Below are positions 61,898 to 64,000 of a stretch of 64,000 bases of DNA, one piece after another. The notes under the pieces were generated by a model. The model saw only the letters and a program-made list of their open reading frames with translations, had not been told where the DNA came from and searched no databases. The translations under genes were made by a program, and so were the position numbers. Within the stretch, counting starts at the first letter, position 1. Every line of letters begins with the position of its first letter. The DNA is from an uncultured Senegalimassilia sp. (GTDB lineage: Bacteria; Actinomycetota; Coriobacteriia; Coriobacteriales; Eggerthellaceae): positions 3,165 to 67,164 of the forward strand of contig NZ_CABQJR010000011.1 in the NCBI RefSeq assembly GCF_902464545.1, given 5' to 3'.

Positions 61898-63121
61898 ATG
61901 CACAAGCTGCAAGTGGAAGCCGCGCCGCAAGCTGCTACAAATTTGTGGACGCCGGCTAACATCGTCACGCTCATCCGCATATGCTTGGTTCCCGTGTTCG
62001 TCGTTGTGCTCTTGAGCCCTTGGCCGCAGTGGTTCCATCTGCCTGATCTGGCAGAACACTCCAAAAGCCTCATCGCTGCCGCCATCTTCGTGCTGATTTC
62101 TTGCACTGACTGGCTTGATGGGTATTTGGCGCGAAGCCGCGGCGAAGTCACCGACTTCGGCAAGTTCATGGATCCGCTTGCCGATAAAATCCTGGTCATG
62201 GCGGCCCTCTTGGCATTGATTGAACTTGGGTCGCTACCAAGCTGGGTCGCGCTCATCATCGCTGCGCGTGAATTCATCGTCTCGGGCGTGCGCATGGTGG
62301 CGGCCAGCAAGGGCACCGTCATCTCCGCTAGCTGGTACGGCAAGTTCAAGACGGTGTTCCAGATGATCGCTATCGTGTTGTTCACCATCAAGGACAGCTA
62401 CATGATGGGCACGCTTGTCGAGGCGTTTTCGGATGTGATGTGGGTTATCAGCTGGATCGTCATGGCGATCGCCTTACTGCTGACGGTCGTATCGATGCTC
62501 GATTACATTTCAAAGGCGCGCGAACTTATCGGGTTAGGTCCCTCAAAGCGAGCAAAGCGCAAGCAGAAGGCCGAAAGCGAGCAAAGCGAAAGCATCGAAG
62601 AGCCGCACGTAGGCGTGAGGATTGCAGATATCGAGCATCTTGCGGCTCAGGTAATTTCGCATGCCAACGAACGGGGCATCACCATCGGCACCGCCGAAAG
62701 CCTTACCGGCGGTATGATCAGCACTGCGTTGACTTCGGTTTCCGGAAGCTCCGCCGTCGTGCGAGGCGGCATCACCAGTTACGCAACCGGAGTGAAATCC
62801 GATGTGCTTGATGTGCCTGAGTCGGTTATCAACGAATTCGGCGTGGTCAGCACGCAAGTTGCCCGCCATATGGCGCAGGGCGCGTGTAAGGACCTGACCT
62901 GCAACGTAGCCGTTGCCGTCACCGGCATTGCGGGCCCGTCCGGGGCGGAACCGGGAAAGCCCGTCGGGACCGTCTGCTTCGCCTGTGCAAGTGACGCCGG
63001 GATCACTGCTCAGCGGAAGCATTTCGAGGGGGATCGCAACCAGGTTCGCATGCAAACCACCTTTGAGGCCCTGCGTATGATCGATGCGGCGGTGTGCGGG
63101 CAGCAGCAGGCAGAAAGCTAG
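61898..63121 (+). CDS. PgsA-CinA fusion: phosphatidylglycerophosphate synthase plus PncC-type NMN amidase
   Basis: 407 aa, two enzymes in one frame. Residues about 15-215 are a membrane CDP-alcohol phosphotransferase with the full signature DWLDGYLARSRGEVTDFGKF continuing MDPLADK, matching PgsA. A charged linker (KRAKRKQKAESEQSES) follows. Residues about 243-407 are a CinA C-terminal (PncC) domain, which deamidates nicotinamide mononucleotide: GITIGTAESLTGGMISTAL, GGITSYATGVKSDVL and VTGIAGPSG. In relatives pgsA and cinA are usually adjacent separate genes before recA. No stop or frameshift separates them here. 3 bases after rimO. Confidence 0.93.
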   Translation: MHKLQVEAAPQAATNLWTPANIVTLIRICLVPVFVVVLLSPWPQWFHLPDLAEHSKSLIAAAIFVLISCTDWLDGYLARSRGEVTDFGKFMDPLADKILVMAALLALIELGSLPSWVALIIAAREFIVSGVRMVAASKGTVISASWYGKFKTVFQMIAIVLFTIKDSYMMGTLVEAFSDVMWVISWIVMAIALLLTVVSMLDYISKARELIGLGPSKRAKRKQKAESEQSESIEEPHVGVRIADIEHLAAQVISHANERGITIGTAESLTGGMISTALTSVSGSSAVVRGGITSYATGVKSDVLDVPESVINEFGVVSTQVARHMAQGACKDLTCNVAVAVTGIAGPSGAEPGKPVGTVCFACASDAGITAQRKHFEGDRNQVRMQTTFEALRMIDAAVCGQQQAES

Positions 63122-63184
63122 GCTTGGTCCCTTAGCGTGCAACGGCGCAGGCCATGCACGGAAGCGTCGATAACAGCAAACAAT

Positions 63185-63232
63185 CGAACAGGTTCACCAG
63201 ACAACCGTGCAAGGCTCTGGTGAACCTGTTCG
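63185..63232 (+). terminator. Perfect 16-bp inverted repeat after the pgsA-cinA fusion
   Basis: CGAACAGGTTCACCAG (63185-63200) and its exact complement (63217-63232) flank 16 bases. Followed by GTATTTCGG, so the U-run is weak. Probable terminator before the recA promoter. Confidence 0.65.
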
Positions 63233-63307
63233 GTATTTCGGGCAAGAGTTGTGCAAGAAGCTGGAGCTATGATGGTGACAAGTCGTACCGATGTTTGCAT
63301 TTGGTAC

Positions 63308-63335
63308 TTGACTATGAAACAGGCGTTCGTATAAT
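63308..63335 (+). promoter_or_regulatory. Strong recA promoter
   Basis: TTGACT (63308-63313), 16 bases, TATAAT (63330-63335). Predicted start near 63342, leaving a leader of about 36 nt. Confidence 0.85.
63316..63329 (+). promoter_or_regulatory. LexA-box-like site between the recA -35 and -10
   Basis: GAAAC-AGGC-GTTCG compared with CGAAC-N4-GTTCG: the right half is exact and the left half matches 3 of 5. Its place in the promoter spacer suits LexA repression. Confidence 0.55.
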
Positions 63336-63377
63336 CAATAGCGTTGCAAAGCAGCGCAAAGGAAGGGTAACCAGCGC

Positions 63378-64000
63378 ATGAACGAAGAAAAATCCAAGAT
63401 GCTCAAGGTCACAACCGACCAAATCGAATCTAAGTTCGGCAAAGGCTCCATCATGAAATACGGTGATGGTGGCCATGACCTGAACATCGGCGCTATACCC
63501 ACCGGCGCATTGCCGCTTGATGCAGCGCTGGGGATCGGCGGCGTTCCGAGGGGTCGAATCATCGAGGTGTACGGACCTGAGTCCAGCGGCAAAACCACGC
63601 TGGCGCTGCAAATCCTTGCCGAGGCGCAAGCGCTCGGCGGTGTCGTGGCGTTCATCGACGCGGAACATGCGCTCGACCCGGTCTATGCAGCCCGTTTGGG
63701 CGTGGATATCGATGACGTGCTCATATCCCAGCCCGATTTCGGAGAGCAAGCGCTTGAAATCTGCGATATGCTCGTCCGATCAGGGGCAATTGATTGCGTC
63801 GTCATCGACTCCGTCGCGGCATTGGTTCCCCGAGCCGAAATCGAGGGCGAAATCGGCGATACCACCGTTGGTCTGCAAGCACGACTCATGTCCCAAGCAC
63901 TTCGAAAGCTTGCGGGTTCGCTTTCCAAATCCAATACCACATGCATCTTCATCAATCAGCTGCGCGAGAAAATCGGCGTGATGTTCGGCAACCCCGAAAC
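63378..64000 (+). CDS. recA: RecA recombinase, 5' part (runs off the window)
   Basis: 207 codons are visible of about 350. Promotes strand exchange and LexA self-cleavage. P-loop EVYGPESSGKTTLALQ (about residue 64), FIDAEHALDPVYAA, and the L1/L2 region begins in LVPRAEIEGEIGD. ATG 63378 follows GGAAGGG at 63361. The 3' end is cut by the window edge, not by a mutation. Confidence 0.97.
   Translation, partial: MNEEKSKMLKVTTDQIESKFGKGSIMKYGDGGHDLNIGAIPTGALPLDAALGIGGVPRGRIIEVYGPESSGKTTLALQILAEAQALGGVVAFIDAEHALDPVYAARLGVDIDDVLISQPDFGEQALEICDMLVRSGAIDCVVIDSVAALVPRAEIEGEIGDTTVGLQARLMSQALRKLAGSLSKSNTTCIFINQLREKIGVMFGNPE

Noticed and set aside
63185..63232. SOS box inside the hairpin before recA
   Set aside because: GAAC and GTTC half-sites are there but only two bases apart, not four, and each lies within a hairpin arm far from the recA promoter.

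Overview
The window reads as a stretch of chromosome from a high-GC anaerobic actinobacterium, most likely a member of the Eggerthellaceae (Coriobacteriia). The reasons are strong GC bias, a full selenocysteine system, an actinobacterial-type integration host factor upstream of gmk, Shine-Dalgarno starts mixed with apparently leaderless starts, and a block of ordinary core genes. Genus assignment is inference only.

Region 1 (1-12,145) is a selenium locus. It holds tRNA-Sec, selB and selA, a formate/nitrite-type channel, a single-gene 2-hydroxyacyl-CoA-dehydratase-like (double-cubane) protein, YedF, a DUF3343 Se/S-carrier-like protein, selD, the ATP-dependent activase that partners dehydratase-type enzymes, a class V cysteine-desulfurase-like protein and a GT4 glycosyltransferase. 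selD contains an in-frame UGA at its catalytic position, followed by a hairpin suitable as a bacterial SECIS, so selenophosphate synthetase is itself predicted to be a selenoprotein. A near-perfect REP-like palindrome follows the glycosyltransferase.

Region 2 (12,146-25,700) is the pyrimidine regulon in two blocks. These are pyrR-pyrB-pyrC and carA-carB, with pyrK-pyrD-pyrF downstream. Each block opens with the same RNA motif, a PyrR-binding hairpin placed almost at the predicted transcription start. Two tandem MFS transporters on the opposite strand separate the blocks. pyrE is not in the window.

Region 3 (25,700-49,850) is housekeeping: mihF-gmk-rpoZ, thiI, comEA-comEC-holA, divergent rpsT, a haem-motif lipoprotein, lepA, dusB-hemW, hrcA-dnaJ-rsmE-mtaB, phoH-ybeY-dgkA-era, a zinc-ribbon/PASTA membrane protein, recO, a TSCPD protein and rpsO. 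Several leaders look regulatory. The rpsT and rpsO ribosome-binding sites can be paired away, a 95-nt rod-like hairpin precedes thiI, and a 39-codon cysteine-containing leaderless upstream ORF ends on the lepA start codon.

Region 4 (49,850-64,000) holds pnp, dapB-dapA, rnj, ftsK, rodZ, yajQ, rimO, a pgsA-cinA fusion and the 5' part of recA, which has a strong promoter overlapped by a LexA-box-like sequence. There is no prophage, complete insertion sequence or CRISPR array. The most unusual content is the selenium locus and the set of RNA leader structures.
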